Positions 1 to 6,753 of a stretch of 9,324 bases of DNA are shown one piece after another. The notes beneath the pieces were generated by a model, which was not told the origin of the DNA, ran no database searches, and was given only the letters and a program-made list of their open reading frames with translations. How positions within the stretch are numbered: the stretch's first letter is position 1; each line of letters begins with the position of its first letter. Made by a program: the position numbers and the translations under genes. This DNA is from Candidatus Poribacteria bacterium (GTDB lineage Bacteria > Poribacteria > WGA-4E > WGA-3G), in assembly GCA_009835515.1 (NCBI GenBank), contig VXXH01000546.1, positions 1 through 9,324 on the forward strand, written 5' to 3'.

Positions 1-1
1 G

Positions 2-1372
2 CTTACGCCAAGACATTATAAAAAGTTTAGAATCAACTTTTGCTCCTTCCGAGATGCAGATATAATTTTCCCGCGCACATGCTGCACTATCGTCGAAAGC
101 GCGGAGAAATATCAACCTGAGCTCTTCAGTCTAACGGGTTTGACCGACACAATTCTCGACATGAGCGATACGGAAGATATCGCTATCGCTGACAAGGATG
201 GTCATCCTATCCACGGTATTAACGTTGTTCACGGATATGTGACGAACGTTAACGAAGAACGTATCGACTTGAAGACGATTGACATCAGCTACAGCCGCCG
301 ATGGGATGTTGAAAACGCCTTCCGCCGTTTCGATAACAAATTCCGACGTGGATTTCCGATCCATAAGAGGCTTCTGCCGATAAACCGCGCCAAGATTACA
401 GCGCATGCCTCCATCGTTGAGCAGATACACAACAACGCCGTTCGGCACGAGGCGTTGGCACCGCTCGTTTATCCGCAAGCACGCAGTCTAAACACCGCAG
501 AACAGCGCGCACGCCGCCGAAAATTGATACGTAACCGCATTGTCGGAAACATAAATGCTACCTTTAACACCAAATTTTGGAAACCGAACGATGGGGTTCC
601 CAAGACACCCGGTGTCACACGTTCAGAAGTCCAGATGGCAATGCCAGTCAGACTTATGGCATTCACTGGTAATACATCTAAAGTCGAATTCCCCGTCCTA
701 GAACGTTTTGAATATATTCAAGATCATCACATGATCTACAAGGAAACTCAAGATTTGCGAACCGATCGACTCCCGAAAACCGATATTTTGTGGATCGGCA
801 ACGGTGAAATTTACAAATCCGGCTACCGACTGAACATTGATGCTGAACATCGGATTAAAAATTTCGTCAGTCAAGGTGGGGTCGCCATCGTCTCTGGACA
901 AGATGTCAAAACCAGCACCAAACAGCGCCGCGGAACTGGATGGATACCGGAACCGCTTACCGGCATCGCATGTGACGAAACTTATGAGTTATTTCCCACA
1001 TTGCGAGGGAAACGTTCACGCATCTTCCAAAATCCGAATCCGCTAAATGGAAACCATCCTACGGATCCAGAGGCAATGGAGCAGCCCCTTATTCGACTCG
1101 ATGATATGTGGCTCGATCCACTCGGGAAATGGACATCTCTCGCTAAAACCAACATCGCTGCAGCCGGACTGCCAAGCGACGGATTTGAAAACGCATCCGC
1201 GCTGCTCCTGCTCCCTTTCCAGAAGGGCTTATATATCGTTACCAGCTTGAAGAATGAGACAGAAGAGGACGTACGCATCAACGATAAAATCATGGAAAAT
1301 CTGCTCCATTTTTCTGTCAAATGGTTGGACAAACAGCGTTCCCAGCACAAGCCGCAGAGACCCATTCGGTAG
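2..1372 (+). CDS. Unrecognised protein, 5'-truncated, with a possible GATase/ThuA-like region
   Basis: The frame is open from base 2 to a TAG at 1370-1372, giving 456 visible residues, so the true start lies upstream of the window. A TTG at 140 is the first possible start codon, but no Shine-Dalgarno precedes it and the upstream residues read as ordinary protein. I do not recognise the family. The middle is basic and rich in Arg and Asn. From about 779 to 904 there is an alternating strand-helix pattern: TDILWIGNGE, an amphipathic helix, then GGVAIVSGQD. This resembles the core of glutamine-amidotransferase-like or ThuA-like folds. The C-terminus (LLLLPFQKGLYIVTSL, then a helix ending in HFSVKWLDKQ) would suit the end of such a domain. 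No catalytic Cys-His pair is evident, so a non-enzymatic role is possible. It is convergent with lpxK, 3 bases away. The coding call is firm; the fold is a guess. Confidence 0.75.
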   Translation, partial: LTPRHYKKFRINFCSFRDADIIFPRTCCTIVESAEKYQPELFSLTGLTDTILDMSDTEDIAIADKDGHPIHGINVVHGYVTNVNEERIDLKTIDISYSRRWDVENAFRRFDNKFRRGFPIHKRLLPINRAKITAHASIVEQIHNNAVRHEALAPLVYPQARSLNTAEQRARRRKLIRNRIVGNINATFNTKFWKPNDGVPKTPGVTRSEVQMAMPVRLMAFTGNTSKVEFPVLERFEYIQDHHMIYKETQDLRTDRLPKTDILWIGNGEIYKSGYRLNIDAEHRIKNFVSQGGVAIVSGQDVKTSTKQRRGTGWIPEPLTGIACDETYELFPTLRGKRSRIFQNPNPLNGNHPTDPEAMEQPLIRLDDMWLDPLGKWTSLAKTNIAAAGLPSDGFENASALLLLPFQKGLYIVTSLKNETEEDVRINDKIMENLLHFSVKWLDKQRSQHKPQRPIR

Positions 1373-1375
1373 TAT

Positions 1376-2491
1376 TTAACAATCAGATAACAAGACCTCA
1401 GCAAGTTTCTCAACGCCTTCCGTGATAACCAACGCAACCTCAAGCACAAATATCGGAAGCTTCCAGTCCACCCCAAACGTTTCCAGCTTGCTCTCGTCCT
1501 TTTGTGTTGTGACAATCAGATCCGCTTGCGCCGCTTGAAATGCCCTGTCCATTTGTTCTAAATCTGCCTCGGTATAGACGTGATGATCAGGAAATTCCAA
1601 TAATTTCACATTTTCTGGAGAACACCGCATGAGTGTTGTGACAAACGCCTCTGGATTTCCGATCCCACAGACTGCAAGGATCCGTTTGCCCTCAAGTGCT
1701 TTCGCAGCATCAAGGATATTAGTTTTCTTCGTGCTTTTATTACCTGCCAACGGATAGAAATAGACCGGCTGGTGGACACTCTCCAGAATCAGCGCATTCG
1801 GTGCGAATCGCTTCACTATCTCTTTAGCGTGTAGCGATATGTTAGCGGTCTCTGTCCGTGTCAATAGGATGATGTCTGCACGTCCGAGAGCAGTAGGTGG
1901 CTCACGTAAGGTCCCCGCAGGCAGCAATTTCACCGAGTCTCCAAAAGGACGTTCTGTGGGGACAGTGAGAATATCAACATCACGCGCAAGCTGCCGGTGT
2001 TGGAATCCGTCATCCAAAAGTAGGACATCTACCTCAAAACGTTCAAGGGCGACCCGTCCTGCCTGATAGCGTTGACGACTTACAACAATCGGAATACCGC
2101 TGAGATGTTTCGCCATCATGTATGCTTCATCGCCGCTCTCTCTTAGGGAAGCACACACCCTTTCACCATCCGAGACAATTGTTACCTCTTCACGAGACTG
2201 GCGTTTATACCCGCGCAGCAGAATAGCGACGCGCCTCCCTTGTTTTTGAAGATGTCTTGCAATGGTGATAACAGCAGGCGTTTTTCCCGTCCCACCGACA
2301 ACAATATTACCAACACTTAGGACGCGACACGGCAACGTCCGCGCCTTAAACAGACCCAGTGCATAAAGCCGATTCCGGATCCAAACACTCACACCGTAGA
2401 GCCAACTGAGCGGAATCAATAAAAAGCGTAATGGGGTGGCGAGAAGTTGCTGTTGTAGTGAGGCAAGATCGTGAGAGGGTATGAGTTTCAT
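1376..2491 (-). CDS. lpxK: Tetraacyldisaccharide 4'-kinase LpxK
   Basis: LpxK phosphorylates the 4' position of the tetraacyl disaccharide-1-phosphate to make lipid IVA, at the cytoplasmic face of the inner membrane. The 371 residues fit the family's usual length of about 330-370. A hydrophobic N-terminal helix (about residues 21-43) matches the family's membrane anchor. The P-loop GNIVVGGTGKTP is at 61-72, followed by LLRGYKR (91-97), SGDEAYMMA (119-127) and the signature DDGFQHRQLARD (160-171). GIGNP and VTTQKDESKL motifs lie in the C-terminal half. The ATG at 2489-2491 has only a weak AGG upstream. The gene lies 96 bases downstream of lpxB on the same strand, as expected for consecutive lipid A steps, although that gap holds a palindrome and an inverted repeat. 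Its stop is 3 bases from that of the convergent gene. Confidence 0.96.
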   Translation of the reverse strand: MKLIPSHDLASLQQQLLATPLRFLLIPLSWLYGVSVWIRNRLYALGLFKARTLPCRVLSVGNIVVGGTGKTPAVITIARHLQKQGRRVAILLRGYKRQSREEVTIVSDGERVCASLRESGDEAYMMAKHLSGIPIVVSRQRYQAGRVALERFEVDVLLLDDGFQHRQLARDVDILTVPTERPFGDSVKLLPAGTLREPPTALGRADIILLTRTETANISLHAKEIVKRFAPNALILESVHQPVYFYPLAGNKSTKKTNILDAAKALEGKRILAVCGIGNPEAFVTTLMRCSPENVKLLEFPDHHVYTEADLEQMDRAFQAAQADLIVTTQKDESKLETFGVDWKLPIFVLEVALVITEGVEKLAEVLLSDC

Positions 2492-2509
2492 AGTGCCTAA
2501 AGTTTGCCA

Positions 2510-2536
2510 GTAGGGGTTGGGTAACCCAACCCCTAC
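2510..2536. repeat. 27-bp perfect palindrome, intergenic copy
   Basis: The half-site GTAGGGGTTGGGT is followed by a single central A and its exact reverse complement, giving 13+1+13 bases with no mismatch. A sister copy at 8101-8127 differs at the central base and at one symmetrical pair (GTTGG here, GCTGG there). That is a compensatory change which keeps the palindrome intact. In the phase used by the coding copy, the plus strand of this copy reads TAA at its centre. It lies between the lpxB stop and the lpxK start. I interpret it as a REP-like or miniature interspersed element. Confidence 0.9.
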
Positions 2537-2542
2537 GTTGCG

Positions 2543-2597
2543 AAGTCTGTAAAGTTGAAAAGTGATTTCCTAATAACTTTAGGTACTTTACAGACTT
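2543..2597. repeat. 13-bp perfect inverted repeat spanning the lpxB stop codon
   Basis: The arm AAGTCTGTAAAGT (2543-2555) is exactly complementary to ACTTTACAGACTT (2585-2597), with 29 bases between them. The right arm contains the lpxB stop codon (2588-2590) and its last codons. A shorter pairing inside it, TAAAGTT (2550-2556) with AACTTTA (2575-2581), would compete. In lpxB-lpxK mRNA this would fold as a stem at the end of lpxB. There is no U tract, so it is not a classical terminator. It directly adjoins the palindrome at 2510-2536 and may be part of a composite element. Confidence 0.75.
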
Positions 2598-3754
2598 TCT
2601 GCAACATCTAACACCAATTCCGCAGTACGTTCAGCAGCACCAGTCGTGCCGAGTTGCGCATAAACTGCTTGAAGTGCCTCGCGTTGTTCTTCCCGTTTCT
2701 GTGGATGCTTTAGAAAATCGAGTGCCAACGCCGTCAAGGCAGTCGGTGTCAGTTCTGTCTGTAGCAGTTCCGGGACAATGTCACGCCCGGCAATAAGGTT
2801 AGGAAGTCCGCTCCGCTCTAAGGGTGTCAACGCTTTGACAATGTGCCAGTTAACCGATGCAGTCCGAAAAAGGATAATCATCGGTGTCCCGATGCATGCC
2901 GCTTCAAGCGTTGCCGTGCCGGAAGTAACCAACAGCAGGGTTGATGCCCGCATCGCTGGATAGGTCTGGTGCTCTACAATTTTAATGGATGGGATTCGAG
3001 TGTTCAAGAGTTCATGTTGACACTTTGCAATAAGATCACGTGAAATTCCGGGGGCTAACGGGAGAATCCATTGGGCATCTGGGTAGACCTGAGCAATGTT
3101 CGCAGCGGCTTTTAGCATCACCGGCAAAATATGACGGATCTCAGAACGGCGGCTCCCCGGCATCAACCCGATAACAGGCGCGTTCTGCGCACTTTCTGTT
3201 TCACATAAGTCAAGATGTTCGCGCGCCTCTTGTGGACTCAGGGAGGTTCGCGCAAAATCAACGAGCGGATGTCCTACGAATTCTGCGTTGGCACCGGCAT
3301 CTCGGTAAAATTCTGCCTCAAACGGGAAGATTGCTGCCACAACATCTGCCCATTTCGCCAGTTTCTTTGCTCGACCGGCACGCCACGCCCACGCCTTCGG
3401 CGGAATGTAATACACAACTGATACACCATGCCGCTGCGCGAATTTCGCTAACGGCATGTTAAACTCAGCAAAATCCACGAGGAGAAGCACAGCGGGGTGT
3501 TCTTCACGGATACGTTGTTTCAAATATGCCTGTTTCTGAAGGAACATTGGGAGGACTCTGACAACATCGGCAAACCCCATGACAGCGGAATCTCGGATGT
3601 GAAGATCAAGTTTCACGGATGCCGCTTCCATCTGGTCGCCACCCATGCCGAAGAGTGTTATATCGGGACAGAGTGCCTTGAGTTGCCGAGCAACATGAGA
3701 AGCATGCAGGTCACCAGAGGGTTCCCCAGCAACAATCATAATTTTCGGAGTCAT
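2588..3754 (-). CDS. lpxB: Lipid-A-disaccharide synthase LpxB
   Basis: LpxB is the GT-B glycosyltransferase (family GT19) that condenses UDP-diacylglucosamine with lipid X to form the lipid A disaccharide, acting at the inner membrane. The 388 residues match the normal size. The N-terminal signature VAGEPSGDLHA is at 8-18, GMGGDQM at 36-42, and an acidic LVDFAEFN stretch at 92-99. YYIPPKAWAWRAGRAKK (115-131) has IPPK where many homologues carry a V/I-S-P-S-like sequence. FVGHPLVD (159-166), PGSRRSEI (199-206) and the sugar-nucleotide region TSGTATLEAACIGTPMI, then PNLIAGRDIVPELLQ, complete the family pattern. The ATG at 3752-3754 has no convincing Shine-Dalgarno. It lies between argC and lpxK on the same strand, 151 bases from argC across an inverted-repeat element. 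Together with lpxK it supports a lipopolysaccharide-bearing outer membrane. Confidence 0.97.
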   Translation of the reverse strand: MTPKIMIVAGEPSGDLHASHVARQLKALCPDITLFGMGGDQMEAASVKLDLHIRDSAVMGFADVVRVLPMFLQKQAYLKQRIREEHPAVLLLVDFAEFNMPLAKFAQRHGVSVVYYIPPKAWAWRAGRAKKLAKWADVVAAIFPFEAEFYRDAGANAEFVGHPLVDFARTSLSPQEAREHLDLCETESAQNAPVIGLMPGSRRSEIRHILPVMLKAAANIAQVYPDAQWILPLAPGISRDLIAKCQHELLNTRIPSIKIVEHQTYPAMRASTLLLVTSGTATLEAACIGTPMIILFRTASVNWHIVKALTPLERSGLPNLIAGRDIVPELLQTELTPTALTALALDFLKHPQKREEQREALQAVYAQLGTTGAAERTAELVLDVAESL

Positions 3755-3789
3755 AGTTTTCAGAGGAGTGGGTGTCGGAGGAATAGTTA

Positions 3790-3903
3790 TCGGTTTTCGG
3801 TTATCAGTTATCAGTTAAGACGGAAACTTGATATATAGAGTCTTTCTCTTAACCGAAAACCGAGTACCGAAAGATTTTTTGAAAAAAAATCGTACTGATA
3901 ACC
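3790..3903. repeat. Inverted-repeat element with TTATCAG heptamers (MITE-like)
   Basis: TCGGTTTTCGG (3790-3800) is exactly complementary to CCGAAAACCGA (3853-3863), and TTAAGA (3815-3820) to TCTTAA (3847-3852). On the right these two blocks are adjacent. On the left they are separated by two tandem copies of TTATCAG (3801-3814). An inverted copy, CTGATAA, lies at 3895-3901. The distal part holds its own hairpin: AGTAC, a 5-base bulge, then GATTTTTT (3873-3880), a 3-base loop, AAAAAATC (3884-3891) and GTACT. The element fills most of the gap between the argC stop and the lpxB start. It contains no open frame of note. I interpret it as a non-autonomous interspersed element; its exact ends are uncertain. 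Confidence 0.75.
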
Positions 3904-3905
3904 AC

Positions 3906-4949
3906 TCACGGCATCATCCCCGGCACCTTCAGTCCATCGGTTTCATCGAAATCGAACATCAGATTGAGATTCTGCACAACAGCACCCGCAGCACCTTTAC
4001 CGAGGTTATCAATCGCTGCCATCGCGACGACGCGGCGGGTCCGCGTATCGACCTCAAGCCCAATATCACAATAATTACTGCCGAGCGCCGCCTTTGTCTC
4101 CGGGTATGCTCCCGAAGGAAGCACCCGTACAAACGGCTCGTTCTCGTAAAAGCCTGAATACATGCCGAGGGCTTCTTCAGTGGACATCTCCTCGGTGAGG
4201 CGCATATAAACGGTACTGAGAATGCCTCGCGTCATCGGGACAAGGTGCGGCGTGAACGTCACACGAACAGGTGCCGACGCAACAGCACTCAATTCCTGTT
4301 CAATCTCCGGTGTATGCCGATGTACACCGATGTTGTAGGCGACAACGTTAGACTCTCGATTCGGATAATGTGTATTTTCACGCGGTTTCGGACCGGCACC
4401 CGAAATTCCGGATTTGGAATCAACAATGATGGAGTCCAATTCCACCACACCCTGAGCGACCAAAGGCATCGCCGCAAGTATGGCACTCGTCGGATAACAC
4501 CCGGGATTCGCGACCAATTGGGCATCCCGAATCTTGGCGCGATACCGTTCTGGCAACCCATATATCGCCTGTGGCATGAGTTCCGCGCTTGTATGTTCAG
4601 CATGGTACCACGCTTCGTAGGTTTCGGCATCCCCGAGTCGATAGTCCGCACTGAAATCCACGACGCGTAGACCTTGTGCCAGAATTTGTGGCACGAACGC
4701 CATCGCGACTTTGTGCGGAACAGCCAGCACAACCGCATCCACCCTCTCTTTAAGGGAGTCAAGGTCTAACGGTTCAAATGCGGACGAGAGGAACCCGCGG
4801 AGGTTCGGCAGAACACTGTCAATACACTGCCCCGCGTAGGTTTCAGATGTACAGAGTGCGACCTGCAGCCCGCCAGAATGGTTAGCAAGAAAGCGTAACA
4901 ACTCACTCCCGCTATATCCTGATGCACCAACAATTCCAACTTTTATCAT
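3906..4949 (-). CDS. argC: N-acetyl-gamma-glutamyl-phosphate reductase ArgC
   Basis: ArgC is the NADPH-dependent cytoplasmic enzyme that reduces N-acetyl-glutamyl-5-phosphate to N-acetylglutamate semialdehyde, the third step of arginine or ornithine biosynthesis. The 347 residues are the usual length for the long form. The Rossmann motif GIVGASGYSGSELLRFL is at 5-21, followed by LAVPHKVAM (75-83) and VDFSADYRL (97-105). The catalytic cysteine is C151 in VANPGCYPT, then SKSGISGAG (178-186), and the family histidine region GVHRHTPEIEQ starts at 208. Translation begins at the ATG at 4947-4949 behind a AAGG placed unusually far upstream, in a start cassette shared with the larA-like gene. A strong promoter at 5134-5106 implies a leader of about 150 bases. 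No other arginine genes are nearby, so this is an isolated arg gene heading a lipid A pair. Confidence 0.97.
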   Translation of the reverse strand: MIKVGIVGASGYSGSELLRFLANHSGGLQVALCTSETYAGQCIDSVLPNLRGFLSSAFEPLDLDSLKERVDAVVLAVPHKVAMAFVPQILAQGLRVVDFSADYRLGDAETYEAWYHAEHTSAELMPQAIYGLPERYRAKIRDAQLVANPGCYPTSAILAAMPLVAQGVVELDSIIVDSKSGISGAGPKPRENTHYPNRESNVVAYNIGVHRHTPEIEQELSAVASAPVRVTFTPHLVPMTRGILSTVYMRLTEEMSTEEALGMYSGFYENEPFVRVLPSGAYPETKAALGSNYCDIGLEVDTRTRRVVAMAAIDNLGKGAAGAVVQNLNLMFDFDETDGLKVPGMMP

Positions 4950-4969
4950 ATTTTTAATTTACCTTGCGG
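4947..4969 (-). promoter_or_regulatory. Translation-start cassette of argC (shared motif)
   Basis: Read on the minus strand, the 23 bases ending in the argC ATG begin CCGCAAGG and finish AAAAATATG. They match 7664-7686, the start of the larA-like gene, at 21 of 23 positions. The only Shine-Dalgarno-like element is AAGG, about 13 bases before the ATG, which is longer than the usual 5-9. The similarity stops with the start codon: the coding sequences that follow are unrelated. Confidence 0.7.
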
Positions 4970-5105
4970 AGGAACGACATGCGTCCTATCTATCACGCGC
5001 CTTTCTTAAACCCGCCCTCCACTACGTTACGGGCTTGCGTTTTTGCTTATGCCTTACTTCAGAAAACCAACCGCCACGTACCAATTGTTATAGATTATGC
5101 AAGGA

Positions 5106-5134
5106 ATTGTAGCACATTTCGAGTGGAATGTCAA
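5106..5134 (-). promoter_or_regulatory. Sigma70-type promoter for argC-lpxB-lpxK
   Basis: On the minus strand, TTGACA (5134-5129) is followed by a 17-base spacer and TACAAT (5111-5106). This is a perfect -35 box, ideal spacing and a -10 with one mismatch. Transcription would start near 5099, about 150 bases before the argC ATG. Confidence 0.75.
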
Positions 5135-5181
5135 ATTACGATAGAGACATGCCATTGAACGCACGCTATTCAAGAAATAAA

Positions 5182-5210
5182 TTGACAGATCACCGTATAC
5201 ACGTTAAAAT
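5182..5210 (+). promoter_or_regulatory. Sigma70-type promoter for the FAH-family gene
   Basis: TTGACA (5182-5187), a 17-base spacer and TAAAAT (5205-5210) form a near-consensus promoter. The start site would be about 5217, leaving a leader of about 45 bases before the ATG at 5262. This excludes the in-frame ATG at 5211 as the start, because that codon would lie upstream of the transcript. The -35 boxes of this promoter and the argC promoter are about 47 bases apart. Confidence 0.8.
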
Positions 5211-5249
5211 ATGACATACCTCGGCTTGCAAACTACGCCGGAAAATCAA

Positions 5250-5255
5250 AAGGAG
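5250..5255 (+). promoter_or_regulatory. Ribosome binding site that fixes the FAH-family start
   Basis: AAGGAG lies 6 bases before the ATG at 5262-5264. Together with the upstream promoter, it selects 5262 over the in-frame ATG at 5211. Confidence 0.85.
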
Positions 5256-5261
5256 ACTACT

Positions 5262-6014
5262 ATGAAGTTGGCACGATATGAATTAAATGGCACAATCGGT
5301 TACGGCACTGTTTCAGGAGAAAATCTGAACATATTATCGGGATGCCCGTTTGGTGAATATAGCGAAACAGGCGATACTGTAGCATTAGGGGATGTCAAAC
5401 TCCTCGCACCGACAACACCGACAAAGGTGCTGGCTGTCGGTTTGAATTACCGGAGCCATTTAGACGGTGCTCCAGAGCCAGACAACCCAGAAATCTTCAT
5501 CAAAACGCCTTCCTGCATCAACAACCCAGGTGGCAACATTGAATTGCCTGATGGCGATGATGACGTGCACGCCGAAGGTGAACTTGTCGTCATCATGAAG
5601 AAACAGACACGGAAAGCGACACCTGAAGAGGCAGCTGCCAATATTTTGGGCGTGACATGCGGCAACGATGTCAGCGCACGCACATGGCAGAGCAATGATA
5701 TGCAGTGGTGGCGCGCCAAAGCATCGGATACCTTCGGACCCATAGGTCCCGTCATCGCGACTGACGTTGATTATACCGACGCGCAATTGGAGACCCGTAT
5801 CAACGGTGATGTCGTTCAGAAACAGACGACCGCGGACCTCATTTTCCCAGTGACGACGGTTGTCAGCTTCATTTCACAGGCGATCACCCTTGAACCAGGA
5901 GACGCAATCTTTACGGGCACACCCGGCACAACCACCGCGTTGAAAGCCGGTGATGTCGTTGAAATTGAGATTGAAGGCATCGGCGTTCTGAAAAACAGTG
6001 TTGTCGGACAGTAA
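5262..6014 (+). CDS. Fumarylacetoacetate hydrolase (FAH) family protein
   Basis: The encoded 250-residue cytoplasmic enzyme belongs to the FAH superfamily, whose metal-dependent members hydrolyse, decarboxylate or hydrate 2-oxo and 1,3-dioxo acids. The short N-terminal domain (about 1-50) is followed by KVLAVGLNYRSHLDG (55-69), then PEIFIKTPSCINNPGG. The metal-ligand pattern HAEGEL (E105, E107) is followed by GNDVSAR (D136, R140) and a conserved lysine in RAKASDTFGPIGP (K153). EPGDAIFTGTPGTT and DVVEIEIEGIGVLKN close the domain. The size and motifs fit FAHD1 or YcgM-like and 2-hydroxyhepta-2,4-diene-1,7-dioate isomerase-like members, in which substrate cannot be read from sequence. It leads the plus-strand series, from its own promoter. 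The larA-like gene 1.7 kb downstream could share a hydroxy- or keto-acid pathway, but that is inference only. Confidence 0.93.
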   Translation: MKLARYELNGTIGYGTVSGENLNILSGCPFGEYSETGDTVALGDVKLLAPTTPTKVLAVGLNYRSHLDGAPEPDNPEIFIKTPSCINNPGGNIELPDGDDDVHAEGELVVIMKKQTRKATPEEAAANILGVTCGNDVSARTWQSNDMQWWRAKASDTFGPIGPVIATDVDYTDAQLETRINGDVVQKQTTADLIFPVTTVVSFISQAITLEPGDAIFTGTPGTTTALKAGDVVEIEIEGIGVLKNSVVGQ

Positions 6015-6057
6015 TCCTTTTGTAGGCGCGCTTTCCAATTTCTCTGTTAGCGAAGTT

Positions 6058-6717
6058 ATGATGACAAAATTGTTTAGCAGCTCAGTATTATTATTCATAG
6101 GCTTTCTCGCTGTTTCAATGCTCGCTGGCTGCGGCGGCGATGATGACACAGGCATAGATGAACCTGTCCCAGTTAACTTCGTAAGTGCATCCCCGTCCGG
6201 TGGTCAGATTGCCACGAATGGAACCATTAGGGTTACCTTCGACAACGCACCCGATGATATCATGGTAAGTCCTGGCACTGTCAAGATCACAGACAAAACT
6301 GCGGCTATTACAGGTCCCTTTACCCCTGGTAAACTCGCATTGACGATTACTTGGGCTGATGGCACCAAGGTGCTGAACTATAAAGTTACCGCGCCAGACT
6401 GACCCGACGATCCGCGTGTCACGGGTGGCACTATTATAGACGGGGACAAGGATGTTGATCCTGTAACTATCAATAGCGAGGGGATAATTGAGATCACTTT
6501 CAATGAAGAGGTAACCGGAAACATCGCACTTCAAACCGAAGATGGGACTGATGTCGGTTGGATCGCAAACGTTGCTGGCACCAAAGGCACGCTTGAGTTT
6601 GTTGAAGGTAAAGAACTCACCTACGAAACCGTCTACCTCATCGTTGGCAAAGTTTCTACTGCCGATGGCACCGAAGCTGAGATCAAAATCACCTTTGTAA
6701 CCAACGGTGAAGCGTAA
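6058..6717 (+). pseudogene. Ig-like lipoprotein interrupted by an in-frame TGA
   Basis: From the ATG at 6058 (a second ATG follows at 6061), a lipoprotein signal peptide ends in the lipobox SMLAGC, followed by GGDDD, so the mature protein should be lipid-anchored in the envelope. Residues about 38-114 look like a bacterial Ig-like beta domain (SASPSGGQIATNGTIRVTF). A TGA at 6400-6402 stops translation at residue 114. The same frame then continues for 104 codons to a TAA at 6715. This tail reads as a second Ig/SbsA-like domain (TIIDGDKDVDP, then GIIEITFNEEVTGNIALQ, and IKITFVT at the end). No start codon in that frame would restart translation of the tail. Either it is a recent nonsense mutation, a sequencing error, or readthrough at a leaky UGA-C. 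A GTG at 5998, overlapping the FAH gene, is a less likely start. No Shine-Dalgarno is evident. Confidence 0.75.
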
Positions 6718-6753
6718 ATTCAAATCCTGCTTTGACTTATGTTGGCGAGACTC

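Larger units (their letters stand above)
4950..5261. other. Divergent intergenic region between argC and the FAH-family gene
   Basis: This 312-base stretch contains the argC leader, two outward-facing sigma70-type promoters and the FAH leader. Within the argC leader RNA, AAGCCCG and CGGGTTT (plus-strand 5010-5040 region) could form a short stem, with no U tract after it. The part next to argC may be a dispersed repeat that carries the start cassette. A 59-codon frame at 4979-5158 has a GGAGGA in front of its ATG, but its protein looks non-biological and it lies antisense to the argC leader. I do not call it a gene. Confidence 0.6.

Noticed and set aside
140..142. TTG at 140 as the start of the first gene
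   Set aside because: There is no Shine-Dalgarno, and the frame is open with ordinary protein sequence back to base 2. The gene is more simply 5'-truncated by the window.
1370..1378. Bidirectional terminator between the convergent first gene and lpxK
   Set aside because: Only 3 bases separate the stop codons and no hairpin is visible there. Transcripts must run into each other's coding sequence or end inside it.
982..1515. Minus-strand 177-codon open frame across the convergent gene ends
   Set aside because: It overlaps the lpxK 3' end in another frame and lies antisense to the first gene. Its composition is Arg/Ser-rich and shadow-like.
3873..3891. Intrinsic terminator after argC at the GATTTTTT/AAAAAATC hairpin
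   Set aside because: The stem is nearly all A/T, with a mixed sequence after it on the minus strand. It lies inside a repeat element and does not meet the usual GC-rich stem plus U-tract pattern.
4964..5158. Small plus-strand frame at 4964/4979-5158 with a GGAGGA before the inner ATG
   Set aside because: The protein is Cys-, Pro- and Arg-rich with no recognisable fold. It runs antisense through the argC leader and across the argC promoter, and the GGAGGA may belong to a dispersed leader repeat.
5211..5261. Upstream ATG at 5211 as the start of the FAH-family gene (17 extra residues)
   Set aside because: It directly follows the -10 box and would lie at or before the transcription start. AAGGAG sits correctly before the ATG at 5262, and the protein from 5262 has the family's normal N-terminus.
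5998..6057. GTG at 5998 as the lipoprotein start
   Set aside because: It would put 20 polar residues before a signal peptide that begins well at MMTKLFSS, and it overlaps the FAH gene without a ribosome binding site.
6400..6450. Selenocysteine reading of the TGA at 6400 with a SECIS hairpin
   Set aside because: The downstream bases give only a weak, short stem (CCCG with CGGG). The position is a linker in a non-redox Ig-like protein. Other genes here (argC, hicB) use TGA as a normal stop.
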